Below are positions 43,422 through 53,857 of a stretch of 64,000 bases of DNA, piece by piece. The stretch comes from Macrophomina tecta (taxonomy: Eukaryota > Ascomycota > Dothideomycetes > Botryosphaeriales > Botryosphaeriaceae): the NCBI GenBank assembly GCA_024180945.1, contig JAKSGN010000002.1, positions 3,224,001-3,288,000 on the forward strand, in the 5' to 3' direction. The number at the start of each line of letters is the position of its first letter. Position 1 is the first letter of the stretch. Both the position numbers and the translations under genes were made by a program. A model generated the notes under the pieces. The model was not told the DNA's origin. It searched no databases and saw only the letters and a program-made list of their open reading frames with translations.

Positions 43422-44421
43422 TTACACCTTGAAACCCCTGGACCTCCTGCGGCCACGGGCACGCTCGAACTTCCTGCCCTTGGACTCGACGTACGGCTTC
43501 TATAGAAAAAGTCAGCAGCCAATCTAACCGCAAGTTTCCTTCCACCCAATCCAATTTTGCCTACCTTGTGCGAGTGGGGACCGAAGCCAAAGTGCTTGAC
43601 GGCCTCACGGGCGTTCTTGGGGCCGCGGAGCAGGAGAGTGTTGGCGCCAGTGGGGGCACGGAGAGCGAGCTCGTCCAGGGTCAGGCACTCGCCGCCAGCC
43701 TTGGTGATCCTAGCGCGGGCAGTGGCAGTGAAGCGTAGGGCAGCGATGGAGAGCTTGGGAACCTCAAGCAGGCGGTTGTCGTCGGTAACGGTACCAACAA
43801 CCACGATGGTCTTGCCCTCGTGCGCCTTGGCAGAGTGCTTGTTGTGGGCAGTCGCGACGATGCGAGAGATGGACATCGGGGGACGGTTGATGCGCGACAT
43901 GAAGAGGCGGCGGAGCACAACCTTGTTGAAGTCGGCATCAGTGCGGCCTGTTTCATCGTCGTGTTAGAATCATAGTTTTTTGTGGCTTTTGCCTTCATAT
44001 TGTCGTCTAGCCGTCGACGGGACCGGCTCATCTTCTCAATCTCGGGAATTCACGTACGGGCAAGGAACTGTGCATTATTATGTTAGCGTCTCTGTTATTC
44101 GTGTATGGAAAATGGTATACTGACACGGTACAACTTCACGAGAAGCTTCGTGTACACGTTCTGTGGTTGTACATTAGCTTCCCCTCGGTGGGAGTATGAA
44201 CATTCGGGTTGCTCACGTCCGACTTCGGCGCCTTGCGGTGAGTGCTGCGCACATGGTGCTTGTCCAAATCGATACCTGTAGAGCGAATGTTGTCAGCCAG
44301 GCCGGTCTCGTTGTATGTCGTCGTCGGAAATCGTGGAAAAGCAGGGCGCGGCAGGGCAGCATCGTGCAGGAGTAGATGCGGGTGGGCTTGTTCGCGGCAA
44401 GAGAGGGCGTCACGTACCCAT
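43422..44421 (-). CDS. rpl18: 60S ribosomal protein L18 (eL18)
   Basis: Six exons on the minus strand: 44421-44418, 44275-44217, 44160-44125, 44067-44058, 43947-43565, 43499-43422; 189 residues. Exon 1 is just ATGG, and exon 4 is ten bases (FLA plus one base). Introns are 142, 56, 57, 110 and 65 nt, all GT-AG, and every phase fits. The joined start [20 protein letters not shown] and the blocks [74 protein letters not shown] and [13 protein letters not shown] match eL18 throughout. The protein is a structural part of the large ribosomal subunit. Intron density is typical of fungal ribosomal protein genes. Confidence 0.95.
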
Positions 44422-45322
44422 TTTGGCGGCGGCGGTTGTCGGTTGTCGAGGTGGTCGTCCGTCGTCGTTGGTGTCGCAGTCGCGGTTTTCCTGTACTTCG
44501 ATTTTCAGGTTGGAGTGCACGGAGCGTGTGGCCTCGCTTCGGGTCTTGGCACGCCGCCGCCCGCCTCGCTCTTACCGCCCAGCAGCCGCAACATCGCCGC
44601 CCTTCCGCACGTCTAATGCCGCTGTACCATCACCGCGCCCTTTCGTGGCAAAAATTTTGTTCTACATGGAACTGGAGCTCTTCCCTTCGTCATTGGATTG
44701 CATAAGGCCGGAATCAACTGCCGCTGCAATGTGCAGGCGCTAATCCGCGCAACTACGTCTTGCAACTGCTGCTCCGATCCTGGGGGGGCACACGTCTCCT
44801 CCACCGTTATGAATTCTATGGCTCTGTTGCGATCGATCGCCCGGATGGCTATCAGCAGCAGTGTATCGAGCTATAACGCGATTCAAAGATAATGCGATCT
44901 ACTGTTTCATGCAACCATCCCCCCATGGAATCCTGGTATCTGCCTTGCATCTCCAGGCCTCTAGCGTCATCTCGATTCACACCGCAACATTCAAAACATC
45001 CAACGTCGGCGAAAAAAGCATTCTCTTTATTTTTTTTGGTTCGCGATCTATCCGCTGTGCCGCTGATGGCCCGCTGTGTTCCGGCAACGCCCGCTTTCCC
45101 AAAGATGCATACAACCCTTTCCCTAGCAAATGCTGAACCACCCTTCCTCCTGTACAGACACACTCAATCAGCTGTAAATCTTCAGTGCTCTGACGCACCG
45201 CTTGGCGAATCGTAATTTTTGAAGCTGGTAGATTGTCGTTTGTCGAAGGTTGTTTGGTGCGAAGAAAGCCCCACGATGGCTCGTCCAAATCCATCGAGGA
45301 CGAATGTAATATCCAGTGCGTC
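44422..45322. other. eL18 promoter and carrier 3' flank
   Basis: About 900 bases between two minus-strand genes. C-rich and T-rich patches just upstream of the eL18 ATG; no other gene supported. Confidence 0.5.
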
Positions 45323-46488
45323 TTACACTTCCATTGGTTTAAGAGATACCAAGAGGTCTCTGGTCAACTCGAAGCTGAGCCAACTACTCGCCATGCTGGG
45401 CGCGACCTTGAGCAGGTTCGGCGCAATGCCCTTGTATAGTCCCCTGACGCCTTCGTGCTTGATGATGGTTGTTAGCGCATCCCATATCGACTTGTACTGA
45501 TAGCCCATTCCGCTCATGGTGTTGATTTGGAATCTGCGGCGCAGAACGTCACTACATGTCTTTTGTCAGCGCCTGCTGTCGCCTCTTCGAGCACCCCCGG
45601 CTTACAATGGATATGTAAATGTCTGCGCGACGGCGCCGGAAACAGCGCCAGCACCCAGTTTTCCGAAAACTCCGGGGTTCTTTTCGCCCTCTTGCGTGAA
45701 GTAATTCCGCATAGTCTCGTATACCATGAAGTTCAGACCGACCTGTAGTCAAATCAGCCACATAGAAAGCAAGAAAACAAAAAAAAAAAAAAAAAATCGG
45801 ACTACTCACGTAAGGAGCCACGCCAGCTACTGTCGGTATTATGCCGCGGTAAAGAGCAAAGATTCCTCCTTCATTTTTGTACATGGAAGCCATCAGGCCC
45901 CACATCCCCGGAAGCTCCTTCTTCGCTTGGGCGGAGAGGCCCTCGAAAGACGCGGTTTGGATGGAAAGCCGAGTACGAACAATGTCCAGGGGATACGTAA
46001 AAGTTACGGAGGTGATTCCTGCCAGCCCACCGCAGAGAAGACGCTGTTGCGGGTTGAGTGGGAGCCCGGGTTCGCTTTCGAAAAACTGTTCTCAACCTGT
46101 CAGTAAGTGAAGCAGCCGCGCAACCCATCTTTCAGCGCGATTTATCCATCTATAGCCTGGACTGACGCACCCGTTTGTAGAAATTGAAAGCTCCAAACTG
46201 TATGGCCGAGTAGGGCACGATGCGGATGCAATTGGTGCCATTGCCTGCCATGAAACCCCTCCAGCCCTCTTCGCGCCACATTTTCGCCAAAGCCTTGCCT
46301 ATCGACATTTTGTACTCGGTGCGGCCATGGCTCTGGACCTGGAAGAGGATTTTCAGCCGCTCCAGCGGCGAGACAACGGTTCGCGAAACGGCTCCGGCGA
46401 CACCTCCGGCTATGAAAGAGGCCGCGACCGGCTGAGTGAGAAACTCTCGCATGCGCACCACGCGCGAGGGAGGCGTGGGCGAGGACAT
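45323..46488 (-). CDS. Mitochondrial carrier (solute carrier 25), YPR011C-like
   Basis: Four exons on the minus strand: 46488-46171, 46085-45810, 45742-45606, 45551-45323; introns of 85, 67 and 54 nt, GT-AG; 319 residues. Three carrier repeats are visible, each with the signature Px[DE]xx[RK]: SPLERLK at 40-46, YPLDIVRTR at 137-145 and YPFDVLRRR at 242-250. Each is followed by a G-rich second motif (EEGWRGFMAGNGTNCIR, GGIFALYRGIIPT, EGVRGLYKGIAPN). Total length and triple repeat are those of an inner-membrane carrier. The overall pattern (AGGVAGAVSRTVVSP at the start, RRRFQ in repeat 3) is closest in my memory to yeast YPR011C, reported to carry adenosine phosphosulfate and PAPS. Substrate is inferred only from this similarity; a CoA- or ATP-type carrier is the alternative. 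One intron holds an 18-base A run (T on the coding strand). Confidence 0.88.
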
Positions 46489-49030
46489 GATCGCCGGGGT
46501 CTGCGGAGGAGGGGCGGCGCAGTCAGCGGGGGAGAAAGCGTGGTGTGCGGGCGCGACTCAGCTTGAACTCACCTTGCTGGATTCTGATGTCGCCGAGAGA
46601 TTCGACATTTGGGGCAGTGCAGGCGGCAATTCCGCTCACCGAGAAGAAGCGCGCACCACGTCGCCCTGGGCGGGACCGAGGACTTCGAGGGCGCGGCAAC
46701 GCGCGAGGACAGCAAGCAGGGCGCTATCGGGGGAGGGCTCGGGGATCGGGAATGGGTGACGCAGCGATCATCAATCAGAGGCGGGCGGTAGGTCGCAGTC
46801 GGGAGGGGAAGGAGAAGGGAGAGGAGAGGGGGGCAAGACAGGAGGATTAACGAGTGCGGCGGCCATGCAAAGACAGATGCTGGTTGTTGTGGGGAGTTGC
46901 GCGCCCTGACGTCTGAACCGCGGCGCACAGCGGGCCTGCTGGTCGGCCCTGTGGAGATGATGGAGTGGACGGGTTCGGCTAGCCTGGCCAGGTGCTCGCT
47001 TTCCAGATCTCGTTTGCGGGACGAACCTTTGGCGTGCTGCTCAACGCTCCAGCCTGGCAGCAATTACTGTTAAATACGTCGCCGCTGCTGCGCCCTGCCC
47101 GCATTCCTGACGGCCGCTTCTTCAGCGCGACCCGGGTCATGTCTCGAGTCCAGCTACGACTCAGCGTCGCCGCGCCAATCACCGCTCGGCCCTCGCACCG
47201 CCTTGCACCGGCGCCTCCTGTCGCATGCTCCTGCTTGAGAAAGGTCACGTTGTAGTGGCTGTTGCCCGCCCGGTACTTACTCCACCATCAGCTGGCGCTG
47301 TCGCGTGCGCTGCCCTGTCCCCGTTTGCTGAGCCTTCGGCATCGTCGACCACGTCACGCCTTTGGCCTCACCCACGGATGCGGCGGCCTCAGCCATGACT
47401 TTAGTCATCCGACCTGCACGAGCACTCGCTTGTGGGCGAACGGAATGCGTGCGTGCCATCGCAAGCCTGGCCCTCTACGTCATGCTCCGATGTCCCACAC
47501 CCCGCGAAGTAGGCAGATGTACTTTGATGCTCTTGGCGAGCGGCTGTCGGCACTGTTCCTAAGAGAGAGTGGGTGGGGCTCCCAACAGGTACAAGGACGG
47601 CGTCTGAACTACAGGAAACTGCCTTTACCATAAGATGTTGAAGCAATCATCGAGATGCAAATGCCGAGAAAAGTAACAGCATTGCCATCCGGACCAATGC
47701 TTTGAACGTCCGTAGACGTCTATGCTGGTAGCTGCAGTGCTTTTGGCACCGACCTTGCAGCCCTGCTGCGAGCAGAGGGAGAACCCGGAAGAGACTGCAT
47801 ACCCTCGGTGTTCCTTCCGGCAGATTTGCGGCAAAGGCTTCTGCTGAATTCCGACGATTGTTCAAGCGGCTCAACGGTGAGTGGATGTGCGAGGCCAATG
47901 CCGGAGTTATTGTAACTTCATCTTCCTGTGGGGAGTTGGAGTCGTCATCTGTATGTACACACGTAAATCCCGAGCAAAGCAATGACATCTGGGTCCGGAC
48001 GAGTGTTCAACTCTCCATCTAGGCGACGTAAGGCCACCGTCAATTTTTGGCTTCTTTTTGCGACATGTTCGTCAAGAATATGTTCAGACTTGGCGTATGT
48101 TGAAGCAGCCTATGCTGCTTTCCTTCCGACTCTGCCTAAAACAGATGGGAAAAATTGGTCAGAAACACATGCTCTAATGCATGTATCCATGGCTTCGCGC
48201 AAGGCAGGAAACATATAGCCTGACCCAAGAAGCTCCAGACCTTGGGGGCTGACTTTAGCTACTCATGCTAAGATCGCTGATTTGTACACGATATGGAAAC
48301 ATCAAATGGCCGGCGGCGTGGTGTTGAGCATCGAGTCGGCCGGAGTCATGCCGATCCCGCAATGACTTCACCCGACCGGATGGCGCCGAAACCTGGGGCG
48401 GCTGCCCAAAAAAAAAAAAAAAATCTCGAAGCCGACGACAGCTCTTCCGCTCGCTGAGCCGTTGTCCGCTCGTCCTCCTCTTCACACCCGCACTCTCTGT
48501 TGCACACTGTAAGTCTACTTTACTTCGCATATTCCACCGTATGATCGCAACAAAAAGTCATCATCGCCCTGTTACATCTTCTGCTTCGCATTCATCACCT
48601 TCATATATCGACTGTTTTATCAACCATGCATTATTCATCCCCGTCGTTTCCTTCCGTCGAATTGCGGAAGTCTATTTGGTCGAGAACCTAGAGCAGATTT
48701 TGCCAGCGCCTATGCTGGCGCAGCCCTTTCCTTCGCCAGACAAGTGGTCCAAGCTCATTTCGAGAGAGCTGGAGTATACATACGACGCAGTTGGAACAAG
48801 TGTTTGGATGTTCCACATATGATATGAATACGTCCAGACGAACGTTCTAACTACATACGGCACGTGTAGGAGGAGCTGGTCGTTGGGCTTCATGATACGC
48901 TCACATCCGAGTATGAGACATTCGCATGCAAGCATCAGAGCCTTGACGTCTATTTTCCTTTTTCTTAGTTCTTTTCTAATAAACACCTTGCTTATCCTGT
49001 TTTAATGCTGACACGGATTCCAGCTCCAAC
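46489..49030. other. Divergent intergenic region between carrier and ADE2
   Basis: About 2.5 kb. 46500-47300 is GC-rich and holds a protein-like plus-strand frame (FFSATRVMSRVQLRL at 47110-47160) without an ATG start. 48408-48423 is a 16-A run. The last 520 bases look like an ADE2 leader with an intron. No independent gene is supported. Confidence 0.45.
48509..49023 (+). other. ade2: Possible 515-nt intron in the ADE2 5' UTR
   Basis: ACT|GTAAGT at 48509 is a consensus donor. TGCTGACACGGATTCCAG ending at 49023, eight bases... before the ADE2 ATG at 49031, has a good branch point and acceptor. No in-frame coding extension is needed, so this would be an untranslated-leader intron. Confidence 0.4.
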
Positions 49031-50743
49031 ATGACGAAGACAGTCGGCGTTCTGGGCGGCGGCCAGCTCGGCCGTATGATGGTCGAGCCTGCCAACAGGA
49101 TGAAGATCCCCATCAATATCTTGGACGCGCCCGGCGCACCAGCGAAGCAGATCAGTGCCCACGGTAAACATGTCGATGGCTCCTTCAAAGACCCCGAGTC
49201 CATCAAGAAGCTCGCCGAAGCTTGCGATGTTGTCACTTTCGAGATCGAGCACATCAACACAGCTGTGCTCGAGGAGATCGAGGGAACAGTCGAAGTCGAG
49301 CCTCACTGGAGCACCGTCCGGACCATTCAGGATAAGTATGCTCAGAAGCTTCACCTAAACTCCCATGGAGTGCAGGTGGCCGAGTCAAAGGAGATCAAGG
49401 AATCGACAGAGGAGAGCTTGAAGACTGTCGGCGCTTCGTTCGGATACCCTTTCATGCTCAAATCAAAGACCGAGGCCTACGACGGCAAAGGTAACTTTCC
49501 CGTCAAGTCAGAAGCAGACATTCCAGAAGCCTTGAAGCAGCTCGGCAACCGCCCGCTCTACGCAGAGAAGTGGGCTGAGTTTAAGATGGAACTCGCAGTC
49601 ATGGCTGTGAAGACGAAGAACGGTACCTTTGCCTACCCAACTACGGAGACCCACCACGAGAACAGCATCTGCAAGCTCACATACACTCCTGCGCGCGGCG
49701 TCTCGAGAGATATTAGGCAGCAGGCTGAGGCGCTGGCGAGGAAAGCCGTAGCTACATTTAAGGGCAAGGGAGTTTTTGGCGTGGAGATGTTCTTGCTCCA
49801 GGACAACACTCTACTTGTGAACGAGATTGCCCCTCGCCCCCACAACAGTGGCCACTACACGATTGAAGGATGCACCGTCTCTCAATTCGAAGCCCACCTC
49901 CGCGCCATTACCGACGAACCACTTTCTCAGGATGACCTTTACCTCCGCGAACCCGCTGCCATCATGCTGAACGTCCTCGGCGGTAAGGAGCCTGATTCCC
50001 ATATCAAAATCTACGACCTGGCCAAGAAGTTCCCACGGGTACGGATCCACGACTATGGCAAGGCGGAAGCTAGGCCAGGCCGTAAGATGGGCCACCTGAC
50101 TGCCACAGCCCGCACCATGGAGGAGGCGGAAGCTCTCATCCAGCCACTGCTCGATGCGGTGGACAAGCAATCCGGCAAGCTTTCCGAATCGGCAGCTCCA
50201 ACGGCAGCGCCAGCCCGCAAGCCACTGGTTGCTGTTATTATGGGCTCCGATTCCGACATGCCGGTCTTGAAGGCTGGCTTTGATATTCTGACCAAGTTCG
50301 ACATTCCTTTTGAGACTCGCATCACCTCAGCACACCGCACACCTGAATGGATGGTTGAGTACGTCAAGAGCGCAGAGGGACGTGGCTTCAAGGCCATCAT
50401 CGCAGCTGCTGGAGGTGCCGCTCACTTGCCTGGAATGGCTGCTGCACTCACCGTCCTCCCGGTTATCGGCATCCCCGTTAAGGCGAGCGTGCTTGACGGA
50501 GTCGATAGTTTGTACAGCATTGTCCAGATGCCCCGCGGGGAACCAGTTGCCACCGTTGGAATCAACAACTCTACAAACGCAGCTCTCTTGGCCGCGAGAA
50601 TCTTGAGCGTTGCGGACTCAAGCATCGGTGAGAAGCTGCACGACTACTTCGAGGCAAGCAAGAAGGAAGTTTTGGAGAAGGATGCTAAGCTGTTAGAGAT
50701 GGGTCCGCAAGCTTATTTGGCGCAGATGCCAGCCAAAAAGTAG
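49031..50743 (+). CDS. ade2: Phosphoribosylaminoimidazole carboxylase, fused PurK-PurE (ADE2)
   Basis: Single-exon gene of 570 codons starting at MTKTVGVLGGGQLGRMM. Residues 1 to about 385 form the PurK-like ATP-grasp part: nucleotide loop GVLGGGQLGRMM, TFEIEHINTAVLEE, FGYPFMLKSKTEAYDGKGNF, VFGVEMFLL, NEIAPRPHNSGHYTIEGC. Residues from about 398 are the PurE part: VAVIMGSDSDMPVLKAGFDI, FETRITSAHRTPEWM, IIAAAGGAAHLPGMAA, GIPVKASVLDGVDSLYSIVQ, MPRGEPVATVGI. The enzyme carboxylates aminoimidazole ribotide in purine synthesis in the cytosol. The order PurK then PurE in one chain and the length are those of fungal Ade2. Loss of this enzyme typically gives adenine auxotrophy with red pigment in yeasts. 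Confidence 0.97.
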   Translation: MTKTVGVLGGGQLGRMMVEPANRMKIPINILDAPGAPAKQISAHGKHVDGSFKDPESIKKLAEACDVVTFEIEHINTAVLEEIEGTVEVEPHWSTVRTIQDKYAQKLHLNSHGVQVAESKEIKESTEESLKTVGASFGYPFMLKSKTEAYDGKGNFPVKSEADIPEALKQLGNRPLYAEKWAEFKMELAVMAVKTKNGTFAYPTTETHHENSICKLTYTPARGVSRDIRQQAEALARKAVATFKGKGVFGVEMFLLQDNTLLVNEIAPRPHNSGHYTIEGCTVSQFEAHLRAITDEPLSQDDLYLREPAAIMLNVLGGKEPDSHIKIYDLAKKFPRVRIHDYGKAEARPGRKMGHLTATARTMEEAEALIQPLLDAVDKQSGKLSESAAPTAAPARKPLVAVIMGSDSDMPVLKAGFDILTKFDIPFETRITSAHRTPEWMVEYVKSAEGRGFKAIIAAAGGAAHLPGMAAALTVLPVIGIPVKASVLDGVDSLYSIVQMPRGEPVATVGINNSTNAALLAARILSVADSSIGEKLHDYFEASKKEVLEKDAKLLEMGPQAYLAQMPAKK

Positions 50744-51976
50744 GGGATGCACTATTTCGGGACTCGGTACAAGTATGACAAGCCTCCTTCTTTTCTTTTT
50801 CCAGCATGTAGGACATTTGGCCGGAAAACTCGGGTCGAACGCGATACTACATCTTCCAAACCCATACTGTGCCATATGCTGTTCGCGTCACTTTCCTCAA
50901 GAAGGCAACCCGCCGGGAATTCCTTAAACGACCAGAATGGCGCATACAAAAAGCTATATCGCAAGGTCTAGACGCATCGACGGCATCGTATTATCTGCAA
51001 CCTTACGACAAGCCAAAGATAGTTGCGAGTGCAGCTCACAGAAAGGGAACGGAGGGAGGCGCTGCGTCGTCAGCACACAAGCCTGGACGCGGCGAAATCC
51101 CATAGGCGCGTCTCTCTTTGTTCCCGCCCTCTGCAACATCGATTCCTCCAATAAGCATAAAGTCCCCCTGCATTTCACCACACGCAACATCCACACACAA
51201 CCCCTCATTTGCTCACTGCGTATTCCTCCCACCCACATTTTCGCCTCTTGCTCTGTCTCGTTTCTCCTCCGCACGACCTTGACTTCGCGCTCCTCGTTCA
51301 TTTCAGCCGCCGGGAAATACTGGCGTATACGAGGGCAGACAAGGAGGAGGAGAGGAGGAGGAGAAGGGAGGGGGGACATAAAACGCATCCAGCCGCACCG
51401 TATGTCCTTACGCGCCCAGAATACGCATGCAATGCACTCTTATCTCATCTCCCTCCGTCCTGCCTCCTCTGCCCAACAGCCCCCACGCCCGCCCGCACCT
51501 AAGAATTAGAGCGGAAAAGCCCAAGCAACGCTACCAATATACCCACCACCAAATACTGCAAGTATGATCGCGGCCGTGGTGGCATGCGGAACGATCGGCC
51601 GACCGGAATATACTCCGCCGCATCTGCCAACCACAGGCCTTGCCGACCACACACACGCATACCCCCTCATAGCTCGTTCCGCAGCGCTGGTAAATCATGC
51701 GGCGTGCGCACAAAGAGCGAGAACGCGCCGTTGCCGTATGTGGGGAGTGTGTGCGTGTGCGTGTTTGTGTTTTATTGTGTTTATACTTTTTATTGCTTAC
51801 TGCTGCATACTGTGGGTCTCTGCTGCGGTTACTACGCGCACAACGAGACACAAAGTATGTACGGACGTATGTCCTACGTGCGTTCTCACCTGTTGAACAG
51901 ATGCAAAACGGGTGGGGGGGAGAGGAAGAAAAGCGACCGGCAGCAGTCTGTGAGTCACAGAGTCGTCGGGCATGCG

Positions 51977-51994
51977 CATATGTACGTACATATG
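51977..51994. repeat. 18-bp perfect palindrome
   Basis: CATATGTAC followed by GTACATATG, a perfect inverted repeat with no spacer. A related stretch (GTATGTACGGACGTATG) lies about 120 bases upstream at 51855-51871. Confidence 0.85.
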
Positions 51995-52664
51995 GTGGTC
52001 GATGTGGGTCCGGTGCGCGTTGGCACGACAGCGGCAACGCCAGCGGAAGATAAGTGAATGCGTGGCAATGTTCATAGGGGCGGCCGGGGAGGGCCGAGGC
52101 CGCTGCTGCCCCTGTCGATCAAGAGGGGCTGTGCCTAGAGCTTGGTGTTTTCGAGGTCGATTAGGGTGTTGGGGTGCGTTCACTTTGCAAGCGTTGGCTT
52201 GGGTGCAATGACGCTGGCTTCAGAATTTTAAATTTTATTCTTATAATTTCTTTTTTCCTTTTCACTAGGAAGAATAGATCACGAGAGCGAGAAGGGTATG
52301 GGACACAACAAGGAAGTGGATAGCGATGAGGCGAAGATCTCTGAGTGGGTTTTTGTGCTTCGGACTGGTTGAGTTAGGCTTTACGATAAGTGTACACCTA
52401 TCGTAGAACCCCGAGGTCCGGGAATTAGACGAAAGAGACTGAGGAGATAAGGCAGAAAAAGGCATCGAAGGAACAGAGGCGCCAGCGCCGCTTGTGAAGG
52501 AAATCGACCGTCGCCGTGTTAGCGGGTGCAGCGGCACGGCGCATGCCATGGCACACCGTTTTCTGACAGCCGGCCGAGACATGCGTTGAGGGTGACGACG
52601 ACCACTCCACGAAGAAGCTCGAACGTCGCGGGAGATGAAGGAATGGATATCCGGGCAGGATGGC

Positions 52665-52689
52665 AAAAAAAAAAGAAAAAAAAAAAAAA
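52665..52689 (+). repeat. Near-pure poly-A tract
   Basis: 24 A interrupted by one G at 52675, in the gene-free region after ADE2. Confidence 0.9.
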
Positions 52690-53834
52690 GGTGTTATTCC
52701 CTTCGGAGCCACCGGGGACGTCCTGCTACTTGGCGTTATCTCTACCGTCATGTGTGTAACCGGTGCTGCTGCTGACGCGCCTTTGATGAGATGTGGCTTG
52801 CATTGTACGACTCCCATTCGTGTGCACGCAAATAGACAAAGGGCAGAGAAATGCGGAGAGCGTGAGAGAGAAAATCGTGAGAGACGACCGGGACTGCGGT
52901 GAAGGAGATGTGGCGCATATGCGTGTGGACGGAAAGGGGCATTGGTAGGCTAACGGCTTTTCCGCGCGCCCCGGTGCAGCGCATGCTGGTGAGGGAAGCA
53001 GGGGAAAAAGCGAGAGAGGAGGGAGGGTGCAAAGCAGTTACCCGTCTGGTGCACTGCTATCGACTACACTGCCTTTCTGCAGGCGGCCGAGAAAATAATG
53101 ATAGCAATATTGTTTCCTGAGAGGAAAACCAGGAAAAATCCCGGTAGAGGTATCACATCTCTCTCCATCTCTCTCTCATTCTGTGCTTGGGAATATACGG
53201 GGGACAGGTATCATGCCACAGACGCGATCTCAGATCGACAGGTCGTGGTCTCAACGCCCAAAACACAGATGCAACATCAAACCGGACAAGCGCAGAAAGG
53301 GGGGTAAAAACACGCAGGGCTGGCGTATCGGGAAAAGAAGCAACACCTACAAACGATATTAAATCTACGATCAGCCGTTATTGTCGAAAAGGTGCTATGC
53401 AGGCGAAACATCCGCAGTCGCGCGTGGGCGGCCCCGTCCAGGATGGAAGGCAAACAAGAGGAGAGAAGGAAAGAAAACACTTGCATGAAACAAAATTTCC
53501 AGTCTTCGAAACGTGGATGGACGAATGCGGCAGTCCCATTCCTAGTCTACGCGCCCTGTTGACGTATACTTTTCCTTGTTCGCCTGAAGCTTTTGTTTTC
53601 TCTTGCGTGGCAGGCCTCATCGGTCTTTTCTTTAATCTAAGTGAACCCTTTTCCCTACACAGCGATTCTTTTGGCTTCTTCTCTGCCTTTCTGCCTTTGC
53701 CGCATCGCTGGTGGCTTGCTGCTGGAGGTCCACGTGACGCTTTCTCTCATACTGTAATCAGGGAGGCCGGGTGTCTTGGCTGAAGCGAGAATTTACAAGC
53801 AAAGGCGGTCTTCGAAGCTCATCGCCCCGAGAAG

Positions 53835-53857
53835 AAAAAAAAAAAAAAAAAAAAAAA
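53835..53857 (+). repeat. 23-base poly-A tract
   Basis: Uninterrupted A run in the gene-free region after ADE2. Confidence 0.9.

Noticed and set aside
46992..47255. Plus-strand frame resembling a mitochondrial presequence (FFSATRVMSRVQLRL)
   Set aside because: No ATG at the beginning, no downstream exon found, Arg/Pro-rich composition expected from GC-rich leader DNA.
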